Source: Streptomyces achromogenes (GTDB lineage: Bacteria; Actinomycetota; Actinomycetes; Streptomycetales; Streptomycetaceae). From it: DNA of 64,000 bases. Below, piece after piece: positions 35,339 to 42,521 of this stretch (the stretch's first letter is position 1; each line of letters opens with the position of its first letter). The notes beneath the pieces were generated by a model that did not search any database, was not told the DNA's origin, and was given only the letters and a program-made list of their open reading frames with translations. The DNA is taken from NCBI RefSeq assembly GCF_030816715.1, contig NZ_JAUSYH010000001.1, forward strand, positions 3,782,001 through 3,846,000, read 5' to 3'. The position numbers and the translations under genes are program-made.

Positions 35339-35379
35339 TGAATCCCCTTAGACGTAGGCGGAGCTGAGTAGGCATCAGA

Positions 35380-35409
35380 AACGTAGGACACCTCGACGTA
35401 CTACGTCAA
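35380..35409 (-). promoter_or_regulatory. promoter of the DGQHR gene with palindromic operator
   Basis: Minus-strand TTGACG (35409-35404) and TACGTT (35385-35380) are 18 bp apart. The 13-bp palindrome GACGTA-c-TACGTC (35395-35407) overlaps the -35, and further ACGTA motifs lie nearby (35351, 35417). Autoregulation by the DGQHR protein is plausible, by analogy with DndB. Confidence 0.55.
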
Positions 35410-35571
35410 CTTCTCCACGTAAGACGTGCCTGGATGAACGTTTCCTGAATGGGCGCCTCGCACTTTGACCACCTCGGATCGACAGTGATCGATTCCTGTC
35501 CTTTCATCGCAGGACGCCCCGCGCATCGGGCCGTCCTGGCCTTCCCGACGACGGGAAATCGCAACCCGCCT

Positions 35572-35721
35572 GCTCCCATCCCGTCTGCCGTCGCCCCACA
35601 CACCGTGGAGCGGGCGTGGTTCAGGGCGTCAAGGTGGAGCGCGTCACTGTATGAACGACCTGGACGCCAGGGGCCGCGTCTGCTCGGCTCCGCCTGGGTC
35701 GATGGCAGGCGGGATGGGAGC
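35572..35721. repeat. giant 150-bp hairpin, copy A (decayed)
   Basis: Two 64-bp arms (35572-35635 and 35658-35721) flank a 22-bp loop. This copy is closely similar to copy B at 37795-37944 (left arms differ at 5 of 64 positions), but its own arms match less well, mostly in the middle. Similarity to copy B continues after the hairpin, through GCACTCGCGAACGG and GAGCCTGAGCGCCCCCGCC, to about 35810. Confidence 0.85.
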
Positions 35722-35844
35722 CTCCCCGCGCCCGCCATCCCACGGGCCGGCACTCGCGAACGGTGTCCCCGCCATCCTGGAGCCTGAGCGCCCCCGCCGG
35801 AGGCATGTGTCCTTGCCTGTACTTGGGGGGCGAGCCGTGTAGCT

Positions 35845-35958
35845 GATGCGAACTACGGGCACGGTGGTCGCTGAGGTCCGCCGGGCACGTCAGACGGTCG
35901 CTCAGTGTCGGTGGTAGTCGGGGCTGGTCGCGATGGTTGCTGTACTTCGCCGCTGTAC
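35845..35958. other. second left-end module: truncated att core plus arm site (copy 2)
   Basis: From GATGCGAACTACGGGC onward this 114-bp segment aligns without gaps to the element's left end (33901-34014). The core is cut to its last 9 bases, while the arm-site pair lies at exactly the same spacing (35936-35958). It therefore looks like the left end of another copy of the element, now internal. Confidence 0.75.
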
Positions 35959-35966
35959 CGCGATGA

Positions 35967-36911
35967 TCAACCGCTGGGTAGCAGGTCAGCATCGGAGCAC
36001 TTATAGCCGTTCCCTTGGGGCCAGATGATCGCTTGCCCAGCAGCCTTGGCGAGCTCAGCGAGGTCCGGGCGGGGCTTGCTCGGCACAAGAACAGCTTGGT
36101 ACTTGGCGCGCACGAAGCGGTTGTAGTCGAGAAGCTGGCCGAGGGCCATGCGCATGTTCTCCCGCGTCACGCTGCCCTTGGCCTCGATGAGGAGGTCCAG
36201 GTCAGGCACGTAGAGGTCTGTGAGAAGGGGCCTGGTTTCGCCTTCAGGCAGGATGCGTTGGCGGTTCACCCGGTAGCCCTTGGTGCGCAGGTAGGCACTG
36301 AAGTCCAGTACCAGCTTGCCTTCTCGGCGCTCAGCCTCGTACGACTCGCGGTTCGGGTCGACGTACGTCTTCTCAGTTTCGAGTCGCTCGATGTCGATCT
36401 CGGTGACCGTCTCGGGCTTCTCCTCGAGTAGCCGACCCAACTTCGTACCAGGGTGCTTGGGCGGGGTGTCCAAAGGGCGAAGCTTGAAGACGATGACCTT
36501 ACGAAGAGGGCCGTCTCCGGTCTCCGGCGCGTCTGCTTCGTACCATCCCGCGGCAGCAAAGCGGCCAAGGTAGATCACGTTCCCCCGAGCACCCTGGAAG
36601 ACCCGCAGCGCTCGCCCCTCGGCTTCATGGTTCAGGATGCTGGCGTTACCGGAGAGCATCCGCTGATCTCCATACTGCCCTTCGCCGCTGTAGTGGAAGA
36701 GCCCGTCGGGCATCCAGCCGTCGTAGTACCCGTGCTTCTCGCCTGCGACTGGGTCCGTAAAGATCATCACGTTGGGCGTCCTGGCCGAGGGCCCGATGCC
36801 ACCCTGAGTTCGCCCGCCGTACTTGACGTGCAACTGCTTGCGCTCGATCACATCACCTGGCTCGAGGTCCCACTCGATGGCCTCGCGCTCCGCGGAGCTC
36901 ACCTCCGTCAC
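35967..36911 (-). CDS. predicted type IV restriction enzyme: ScoMcrA-like SRA domain + PD-(D/E)XK nuclease
   Basis: The 314 residues divide in two. Residues about 15-145 match the SRA-like domain of ScoMcrA (GDVIERKQLHVKYGG, NVMIFTDP, GYYDGWMPDGLFHYSGEGQ, GDQRMLSGN, YLGRFAAAGWY), which reads modified DNA such as 5-methylcytosine. Residues 195-300 form a PD-(D/E)XK-type nuclease with Asp239, Glu243-Ala-Lys245 (LDLLIEAK) and a following helix with Gln259. ScoMcrA itself uses an HNH nuclease, so this is a different fusion. GTG 36911 has AAGGAGGAGG upstream. Its stop is 9 bp from the internal left-end module. Confidence 0.75.
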   Translation of the reverse strand: MTEVSSAEREAIEWDLEPGDVIERKQLHVKYGGRTQGGIGPSARTPNVMIFTDPVAGEKHGYYDGWMPDGLFHYSGEGQYGDQRMLSGNASILNHEAEGRALRVFQGARGNVIYLGRFAAAGWYEADAPETGDGPLRKVIVFKLRPLDTPPKHPGTKLGRLLEEKPETVTEIDIERLETEKTYVDPNRESYEAERREGKLVLDFSAYLRTKGYRVNRQRILPEGETRPLLTDLYVPDLDLLIEAKGSVTRENMRMALGQLLDYNRFVRAKYQAVLVPSKPRPDLAELAKAAGQAIIWPQGNGYKCSDADLLPSG

Positions 36912-36928
36912 GGTCGCCCTCCTCCTTA

Positions 36929-37247
36929 GTCCCGCCGCACCTGGTACGGCTGCCTCATAGGGTACACTGTCCGAGACACATGGGAATCAGACAGCCGAAT
37001 TGGATGCCTGATTTACGCATCCGATTTGGACATGCAGAAGACGGAGGATGTGAAGCTACAACGAAACCTGGAACGAATTAATTAATCTGCGCCAGCTTTC
37101 AATTCGTCTGCCGCTAACGCTCCGTCAAGCACAAGGCGTGACGGGTATGCTGAGCCCGTCTCGCTCCTTACCGATCACCACGCCTCGACGCACCGCGACC
37201 GAGGTACCCGGCTCGCCCGGGGGGAACAACTCTGGTGAGGAGCAGAT
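36929..37247. other. AT-richer regulatory region between the nuclease gene and a small ORF
   Basis: About 320 bp without a larger gene and clearly lower in GC than the surroundings. It holds a 13-bp-arm inverted repeat with two mismatches (36995-37007 / 37017-37029, CCGAATTGGATGC). AT tracts such as GAATTAATTAATC lie near 37075. GACGGG and CCCGTC (37140-37145 / 37155-37160) flank the -10-like TATGCT (37146-37151), which could serve the plus-strand small ORF. On the minus strand TACCCTATGAG lies about 45 bp before the nuclease start. Confidence 0.5.
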
Positions 37248-37388
37248 ATGGGAGAGCGAGAGTCTGACGAGCAGGAAGGGAAACGCGATCAAGATCCGGA
37301 TCCGCGGTGGTTCAGGTTCCTGATCGTGGCCTTGCCGGCTGTGGCGGCTGTCGCAACCTGTGTGGAGCAGTTGTTGGCGCGGCGCTAG
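37248..37388 (+). CDS. small single-pass membrane protein, 46 aa
   Basis: ATG 37248 follows GAGGAG at 37238-37243. The product has a charged N-terminus (MGERESDEQEGKRDQDPDPRW), then FRFLIVALPAVAAVATCVEQ and a short basic end LLARR. The acidic-then-hydrophobic pattern with a good ribosome site makes it a credible gene. Its place beside a type IV nuclease suggests either a partner or an AICE maintenance protein; neither can be shown from the sequence. Confidence 0.55.
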   Translation: MGERESDEQEGKRDQDPDPRWFRFLIVALPAVAAVATCVEQLLARR

Positions 37389-37548
37389 TGTCGCTTGAAG
37401 TGGTGCCGGAAGATGGCGGACCGCACGAAACGGGTCCGACCGTTGCTTAGTCGGCCGGACCCGCTTCGCCTACTCCACGCACGAGCCCGGTCCTGGTTGC
37501 ACCCGGGGCCGGGTCTCCGTGCTGGAGGTCTAGGTGCGATCAGGGGCA

Positions 37549-37716
37549 ACCTGATGTTGCTACCCCACTCAATGGCAACCATTGTTGCGTTGCCACTATA
37601 TCTGTCCTAGCACTAGTTAGCCTTAGATGGCTCTAGACGGCTCTCAGTCCTAGCTCTAATTAGCTCTAGATGCTTCGCAGTCCTAGATCTAGGTGCCTCT
37701 AGATCGCTCCGGCGGA
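37549..37716. repeat. CTAG-rich short repeats and GCAAC/GTTGC inverted repeats
   Basis: Two imperfect dyads, GGCAACCTGATGTTGC and GGCAACCATTGTTGCG, lie near 37549-37590. They are followed by repeated GTCCTAG and TCTAGAT/CTTAGAT motifs, including GTCCTAGCACTAGTTAGC and GTCCTAGCTCTAATTAGC, up to about 37716. CTAG is normally rare. The whole gap 37389-38220 has no convincing gene; it contains this repeat field, giant hairpin B and a GC-rich stretch before the XRE gene stop. Confidence 0.6.
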
Positions 37717-37794
37717 ATCTGCCGTTTGACGTGATATCTGATGCCACGTCAGGGACGTCAGCGTCCACACACCCCGCTCCCACCACCCACCCCA

Positions 37795-37944
37795 GCTCCC
37801 ATCCCGTCTGCCGTCGACCCACACACCGTGGAGCAGGCGTGGGTCATGGCGTCCAGGTGGAGCGCGCCACTGTACGAACGACCTGGACGCCATGGGCCGC
37901 GTCTGCTCCACGGTGTGTGGGTCGACGGCAGACGGGATGGGAGC
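37795..37944. repeat. giant 150-bp hairpin, copy B (near-perfect)
   Basis: The left arm 37795-37858 and right arm 37881-37944 are each 64 bp and match at 60 of 64 positions; all four mismatches lie between arm positions 43 and 50. The 22-bp loop includes CCACTGTACGAACG. The first 42 bp of the arms are perfect. Direct repeat similarity with copy A covers about 240 bp in total, to about 38033. Confidence 0.92.
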
Positions 37945-38220
37945 ACCCCGCGCACGCCACTATTCCGCCGGCACTCGCGAACGGCGCCCCCGCCATCTCG
38001 GAGCCTGAGCGCCCCCGCCGGAGGCACTGCTGTGACCGGCTGCCGCTCTGCGGTGATCACCCCATGGCCACGGCCCTACCCGCTGTGGGCGCGCGTCGGC
38101 GCAGCGCGGGCGGAGCGGGCCGAAGGCAGGAGCGTCGCCCGCGGCGGAGCCGGAAGCGCGCCCGGCGGAGCGGAGCGCAGCCGGGGCTTGATGAGGTAGA
38201 GAAACCTGTAACAAGATCGG

Positions 38221-39456
38221 CTACCCGACCGCGCTCCGCTCGGCCAAACCGCGTAGGGACTCAGGAACACGAGGTTCAGACAGTTGGAGCAGATCGCGGA
38301 TGACCTCGCGGGCCAGGTGGTGATCGTGGATCTGCTCAGGTGCCAGAGCCTCGGATTCCAAGAGCGCGGCTGTGGCCTCGCCGACGTGTCGCCGCTGCGC
38401 GTGCGCTCGCGCCACGTCAAGGAGGAAACGTGACTGCCGCTCGGGTGAAAGGCTCGATGCGTCGACCTCCTGGGCCACCTCCAGCGCAAGCCCCGCGTCC
38501 CCCAGCTCGACCGCCGTGCTCACCGCGTGAATCTCGACGTTCGTCGGCCCGAATTCCGTGTCGAAATCGTTGCGGTCCTCCCCCAACCTCGCTGCGATTC
38601 CGCGCGCTCGGTCAATGTGCTCGTGGGTCCGCCCCCGGTTCCCCTCCCTCGCGTTGATCACAGCGAGAACGAGGTTCATGGCACCCAAGAGGGACAGTTC
38701 TTCCGGGGGGCACGCTGGCGCCTCCGCTCTGGGCGCCATGACGGCTACAGCGGACTTTGCAGCCTGCTCGGCCTGCTCCATGTGCTGCTGCCGCATGAAC
38801 GCGTGAGCCATGCGGAACAGGCTCGCCACAACCTCCAACGGCTGGCCTGCAAGCTCGGCCGCTTGTAGCGCCCGATCGGCCGCGACCCATGCCGCGTCGG
38901 CTTGGTCCTGCCGGGTGAAGCTCGCTGCTGCCACCTGGTACGCCTTGGCACGCAGGGCGTGAAGCTCCAAACGGTCGCCTGCGGGTGCGTGGCGCACCGC
39001 CGCCTCGATGCTTGGAAGCAACCTGACAAGGTGATCGCTCAACGCCCCGTAGCTCGACGCGTGCGCGAGCGTCCACGCCTCGTCCACTCGCTGACGGAAG
39101 TCGGCAAGTGAAGGGACAGGTTCAGCCGGCGGCTGTTCAAAGAGGCTGCCCAGGGCTGGGTGTCCAGTGAGGGCTACGCGCAGCCCTTCAAGGTCGGTGC
39201 TTCTATGGGTCTCGTTCGGCTCGGTCTCCTCGGCCGGCGCCGCGTCGGGCCGTACCTCGCGCACGGGCACGTTCAGGGCATCGGCAAGAGCTTGAAGGAT
39301 CGACAGCCGCTCAACGGGCTGTACGCCTCTTTCGACCTGTGAAACCCAGCTCTCGGAGCGCGCCATCGCGATGGCAAGGTCACTCTGTGACATGCCTGCC
39401 GCGCGGCGCAGTTCCTTGACTCGCTGGCCGAGCGTCTTGGAATCGGAGCCCGTCAC
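38221..39456 (-). CDS. XRE-family regulator with TPR-like sensor domain
   Basis: The 411-residue protein has an N-terminal Cro/C1 helix-turn-helix (LGQRVKELRRAAGMSQSDLAIAMARSESWVSQVERGV) and a long all-helical region rich in TPR-like pairs (LRAKAYQVAAASF, ADRALQAAELAG, ARGIAARLGE). Such proteins often respond to peptides or small ligands. Its GTG overlaps the stop of the monooxygenase-like gene. It occupies the place where pSAM2 carries its korSA/pra control genes. The dyads at 39826-39863, in front of the divergent transfer operon, are the likely targets. Confidence 0.85.
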   Translation of the reverse strand: MTGSDSKTLGQRVKELRRAAGMSQSDLAIAMARSESWVSQVERGVQPVERLSILQALADALNVPVREVRPDAAPAEETEPNETHRSTDLEGLRVALTGHPALGSLFEQPPAEPVPSLADFRQRVDEAWTLAHASSYGALSDHLVRLLPSIEAAVRHAPAGDRLELHALRAKAYQVAAASFTRQDQADAAWVAADRALQAAELAGQPLEVVASLFRMAHAFMRQQHMEQAEQAAKSAVAVMAPRAEAPACPPEELSLLGAMNLVLAVINAREGNRGRTHEHIDRARGIAARLGEDRNDFDTEFGPTNVEIHAVSTAVELGDAGLALEVAQEVDASSLSPERQSRFLLDVARAHAQRRHVGEATAALLESEALAPEQIHDHHLAREVIRDLLQLSEPRVPESLRGLAERSAVG

Positions 39457-39773
39457 GCCTCGGCTCCGGTGGGGTACTTGCCGGCGTACGGCTGAAGCCG
39501 GTCAACCTCGGTCTTCTCGACGTACTTGGTCCGCTCCGCGAGGAAGTGGCGCGTGTGCGGCTGGCGCTCGTGCTCCTCAAACGCGTCGTGATCGGCGTAC
39601 AGCTCAAAGAAGATCCGCTGATTCGGTGCGCCCTCGACCTCGTGGCACGCATAGACGAGCGTGCCGGGCTCGTGGGCCCGAATCCCTGCTGTGGTCTCCC
39701 GCATCAGCGCGTCAAATGCCTCGCCTGCACCCTCGCGAAGCGTGAAGCGAACAAAAAGCCCAAAGTTGGCCAT
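39453..39773 (-). CDS. ABM-family small monooxygenase (putative quinol monooxygenase)
   Basis: The 106 residues form one antibiotic-biosynthesis-monooxygenase ferredoxin-like domain: FGLFVRFTLREGAGEAFDALM, HEPGTLVYACHEVEGAPNQRIFFELYADHDAFEEH and HTRHFLAERTKYV. These enzymes act without cofactors on quinols or bind small aromatics. ATG 39773 has GGAGGAG. The gene is co-transcribed and overlaps the XRE regulator start. It could feed a ligand to the XRE/TPR sensor; that is speculative. Confidence 0.85.
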   Translation of the reverse strand: MANFGLFVRFTLREGAGEAFDALMRETTAGIRAHEPGTLVYACHEVEGAPNQRIFFELYADHDAFEEHERQPHTRHFLAERTKYVEKTEVDRLQPYAGKYPTGAEA

Positions 39774-39825
39774 TTCTCCTCCTTCGTGTCGCATTCAGTC
39801 TCGCAGAGTCGGACTTCTACTGCTA

Positions 39826-39869
39826 GTCGCAGGTTTTCTGTTGACTCGCAGTTTTTCTGCGAGTAGCTT
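39826..39869 (+). promoter_or_regulatory. promoter of the AICE transfer operon with palindromic operators
   Basis: TTGACT (39841-39846) and TAGCTT (39864-39869) are 17 bp apart. The spacer holds a perfect CTCGCAG-ttttt-CTGCGAG dyad (39845-39863). An imperfect second copy, GTCGCAG-gtttt-CTGTTGAC (39826-39845), touches the -35, and a TCTCGCAG half-site lies near 39800. The region also serves the divergent monooxygenase/XRE operon. A repressor bound in the spacer would silence transfer and replication genes. Confidence 0.7.
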
Positions 39870-39962
39870 CGATGGTGTCGAACAACAAGGCACCCCGGGC
39901 TACGTGCATCCGCCAAGATCACAACGTAGCCCGGGGCTCATCCCACAAGGGGAGACTCCATA

Positions 39963-40292
39963 ATGCCGTCCTTCAAGATCGACCTTTCGACCGCTGTGGT
40001 GTTCGTGGCTACCGCGCCCGAACCCAAGATGGTTAACAAGAAGACCGGTGAGCGGGCCGTGGACCGTGAGACGAACGCCGGCCTGTCGACCGTGGGCCTG
40101 CTGGTCTCGGACGAGGGTGAGGGCAACCTCTACCAGGTGACCGTTCCGGAGACGGGTTTCCCGGAGGGTCTCGCGCCGGGCATGCCCGTGCGGGTGGTCG
40201 GCCTCAAGGCCCGTGACTGGGAGAACACGTTCAACGGCGAGAAGCGTCACGGCATCTCGTTCCGCGCGGTCGCGATTACCCCGGCGGCCTGA
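39963..40292 (+). CDS. SCO3933-family regulatory protein of AICEs
   Basis: The 109-residue protein (MPSFKIDLSTAVVFVATAPEPKM, GLLVSDEGEGNLYQVTVPE, LKARDWE, GISFRAVAITP) is the small family always found just before the transfer gene in pSAM2/SLP1-type elements. Its predicted fold is mainly beta. The role is not established; it may help regulate or assemble transfer. ATG 39963 has GGGGAGA upstream, and the tra gene starts only 3 bp after its stop. Confidence 0.85.
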   Translation: MPSFKIDLSTAVVFVATAPEPKMVNKKTGERAVDRETNAGLSTVGLLVSDEGEGNLYQVTVPETGFPEGLAPGMPVRVVGLKARDWENTFNGEKRHGISFRAVAITPAA

Positions 40293-40294
40293 CC

Positions 40295-41638
40295 ATGACT
40301 GACCTGACGATGTGGCTGGAAGCCGGGGGCTTAGCGGCCGGTGCTGGCGGTCTCGGCTACGCGAAGGTGCGAGCTCCGCGCGTGTACTGGTCGCTGGTCG
40401 GCCTGCCGGTGACCTGGGGGCGGTTCACCGTGACGTACGCCTCCACAATGGAGGTGTGCGGGCTGACGGTGCAGCCGTCGAGCATGCGGGCGTTCGTGAC
40501 GCGCAACCTGGCTCGACGTGAGGTTCGGCCGGTGCCGCCGAAGGTGCGTCGGGTCCGTCCGACCTCTACCGGTCTGCGGGTCACCCTGCGTCTTCCCGCC
40601 GGCCTCGAACCGGCTGACGTCGTCGCCTCCTGCGAGCGTCTCAGGCACGCCTGGGGTGTCCGTTCGGTAACCGTGGCAGAGGTCAAGCCGGGGTACGTCG
40701 AACTGCGGATGACCGGCTACGACGTGCTCAGCCGGGTTCGCATGCCGCGTTCGGCCACGCCTCGTGACCTGGTCGTCCCGGTCGCGCTCAGGGAAGACGG
40801 GACCGTGTTCGAGCGGGACTACCGCAAGGTCCCGCACGCCCTGACCCTGGGTGCGAACCAGTCGGGCAAGTCCATGCTTCAGCGCAACCTGGTCCAGGGG
40901 CTGGCTCGACTGCCGGTCGGCCTGGTGGGGATCGACTGCAAGCGCGGTGTGGAACAGCGCCCGTACGCGCCCCGGCTGTCCGCCCTGGCCACCGACCCCG
41001 AGAGCGCCGGCCGCATGGTTGACGTCCTGGTCAAAGAGATGGAAGACCGCTTCGACCTGTTGGCCCTGCACGGCGTCTCGGACCTGTGGGCGCTGCCGGA
41101 CGATGTCCGCCCGGTGCCGCTGGTGGTGTTGGTCGACGAGGTGGCGGAACTGTTCTTCGTGACCTCGAAGAAGGATGAAGCGGCCCGTGACCACACGGTC
41201 ATGCAACTGGTCCGGCTCGGTCAGATGGCCCGTGCGATCGGGATCTATCTGGAGGTGTGCGGGCAGCGCTTCGGCTCCGACCTCGGCAGGGGCGCGACCG
41301 CCCTGCGTGCCCAGCTCACCGGCCGGATCGTGCACCGCGTCAACGACAAACAGACGGCGGAAATGGGTCTGGGCGACATCGCCCCGGATGCCGTGGTCGC
41401 TGTGACCGGGATCCGGCCGGACCGTCCCGGCGTCGCGGTGGCCGGTGACACCTCGGGCGGCTGGTCCCGCATCCGCACTCCGGAGACCTCGCCGGATGAA
41501 GCGGCGGCTATCTGCCGGGAGTTCGCCCACCTCACCCCGGAACTGCCGTTCCTGGCGCCGTTCCGTCCGCTCGTACGACCGGTACCGACCCCGGAACCTG
41601 TCTCGCTGCTGGTCTCCCCGCAGCCGGTCACGGAGTGA
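40295..41638 (+). CDS. tra: FtsK/SpoIIIE-type DNA translocase for conjugative transfer (Tra)
   Basis: AICEs move double-stranded DNA between mycelia with one hexameric FtsK-like motor. The 447 residues have a short hydrophobic N-terminus, a beta-rich part (about 60-175), and the RecA-like motor with Walker A GANQSGKS at 186-193 and Walker B VVLVDEVAEL near 280. A C-terminal winged helix is not obvious. ATG 40295 follows the upstream stop closely, and the stop overlaps the next gene. It is similar in place and size to TraSA of pSAM2. Confidence 0.92.
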   Translation: MTDLTMWLEAGGLAAGAGGLGYAKVRAPRVYWSLVGLPVTWGRFTVTYASTMEVCGLTVQPSSMRAFVTRNLARREVRPVPPKVRRVRPTSTGLRVTLRLPAGLEPADVVASCERLRHAWGVRSVTVAEVKPGYVELRMTGYDVLSRVRMPRSATPRDLVVPVALREDGTVFERDYRKVPHALTLGANQSGKSMLQRNLVQGLARLPVGLVGIDCKRGVEQRPYAPRLSALATDPESAGRMVDVLVKEMEDRFDLLALHGVSDLWALPDDVRPVPLVVLVDEVAELFFVTSKKDEAARDHTVMQLVRLGQMARAIGIYLEVCGQRFGSDLGRGATALRAQLTGRIVHRVNDKQTAEMGLGDIAPDAVVAVTGIRPDRPGVAVAGDTSGGWSRIRTPETSPDEAAAICREFAHLTPELPFLAPFRPLVRPVPTPEPVSLLVSPQPVTE

Positions 41639-41811
41639 TCGCCGTGGTCGCGCGAAAGCCCGGCGCGACGGAGCCCGCCAAGTGCCCGGTATGCAACGGC
41701 ACGGGTGAGATCTCCCGCACGGTCCATGTCGGCCGCAAACGCCGTGTCGCCGGTGAACAGACCGGCCTCTGCCTGAACTGCCTCGGCAGCGGCGAAGCCC
41801 CCTCGACCTGA
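41635..41811 (+). CDS. tiny zinc-finger protein, 58 aa
   Basis: GTG 41635 overlaps the tra stop. The product has CPVCNGTGEI and CLNCLGSGEA, a DnaJ-like pair of CxxCxGxG motifs that should bind one zinc. The spacing and coupling show it is a real AICE gene. Related small proteins occur in several such elements, without known function. Confidence 0.75.
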   Translation: MIAVVARKPGATEPAKCPVCNGTGEISRTVHVGRKRRVAGEQTGLCLNCLGSGEAPST

Positions 41812-41883
41812 TCCCGCCGGACCGGGCGGCGCTTCCTGGCCTCGCCCGGTCGGCCCTACTCCCCTTGAAGGGAGGTGTCCCGC

Positions 41884-42501
41884 ATGTCCCGTTCGATCCG
41901 CCCGGACGCGGTCCTGATCCAAGCCGTCATCGCCGGCGCGCTGTCCTTCGCTCACCTGCACGACTTGGCCGAAGCCGCCGGGCAGTCCGGCTGGAAGGCG
42001 TGGGCCTACCCGGTATCGGTCGACCTGCTGTTGGTCGCCGCGTGGCGTCGGCTGCGCACGGCTCGCCGGGACCGGTCCGCCTGGACCTGGTTTGTGATCG
42101 CGCTGACCGCCTCGCTCGGGGCGAACATCGCGACCGCCGGACTCCTCGACCTGGGCGCCGTGCCCTCGTGGCTGCGCATTCTCGTCGCCGGCTGGCCCGC
42201 GCTCGCGTTCATGGGCGGAACCCTGCTGGTCCACACGCCCACCCCGCACCCCGCCCCGACGGTCGACCGACCCGACACGCCCCCGGCGCCCGAACCGGCC
42301 CCGGCGGTCCCCGCTGTCGAGCCTGTTGCAGCGCTGCCGGTGGCTGTCCCGTCAGTACCCCCGGCGTTGATCGACCACGCCCGCAAGGTCGCCATCGAGC
42401 ACCGCACCCGAACCGGAACCGACATCGACACCGCCACGCTGCGCCTCCGCCTCGGCGTCCCGGAAGACCTCGCCGGAGCGATCGCAGCCCAACTCGCCTG
42501 A
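41884..42501 (+). CDS. spdA: DUF2637 membrane protein, Spd-type (intramycelial spread)
   Basis: This 205-residue protein has four hydrophobic segments (LIQAVIAGALSFAHL, AWAYPVSVDLLLVAAW, WTWFVIALTASLGANIATAGLL, ILVAGWPALAFMGGTLLV). A Pro-rich linker and a C-terminal helical domain follow (LIDHARKVAIEHRTRTG). DUF2637/Spd proteins are needed for plasmid spreading between compartments of the recipient mycelium. ATG 41884 is chosen because GAAGGGAGG lies 9 bp before it, whereas the in-frame GTG at 41875 would sit on the ribosome site. The symbol is by position and family. Confidence 0.82.
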   Translation: MSRSIRPDAVLIQAVIAGALSFAHLHDLAEAAGQSGWKAWAYPVSVDLLLVAAWRRLRTARRDRSAWTWFVIALTASLGANIATAGLLDLGAVPSWLRILVAGWPALAFMGGTLLVHTPTPHPAPTVDRPDTPPAPEPAPAVPAVEPVAALPVAVPSVPPALIDHARKVAIEHRTRTGTDIDTATLRLRLGVPEDLAGAIAAQLA

Positions 42502-42521
42502 CAGATAAGGAGGTTCACCCG

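Noticed and set aside
35572..38033. The two hairpin repeats as ends of an insertion sequence
   Set aside because: They are direct, not inverted, relative to each other; there is no transposase between them and no target-site duplication was seen.
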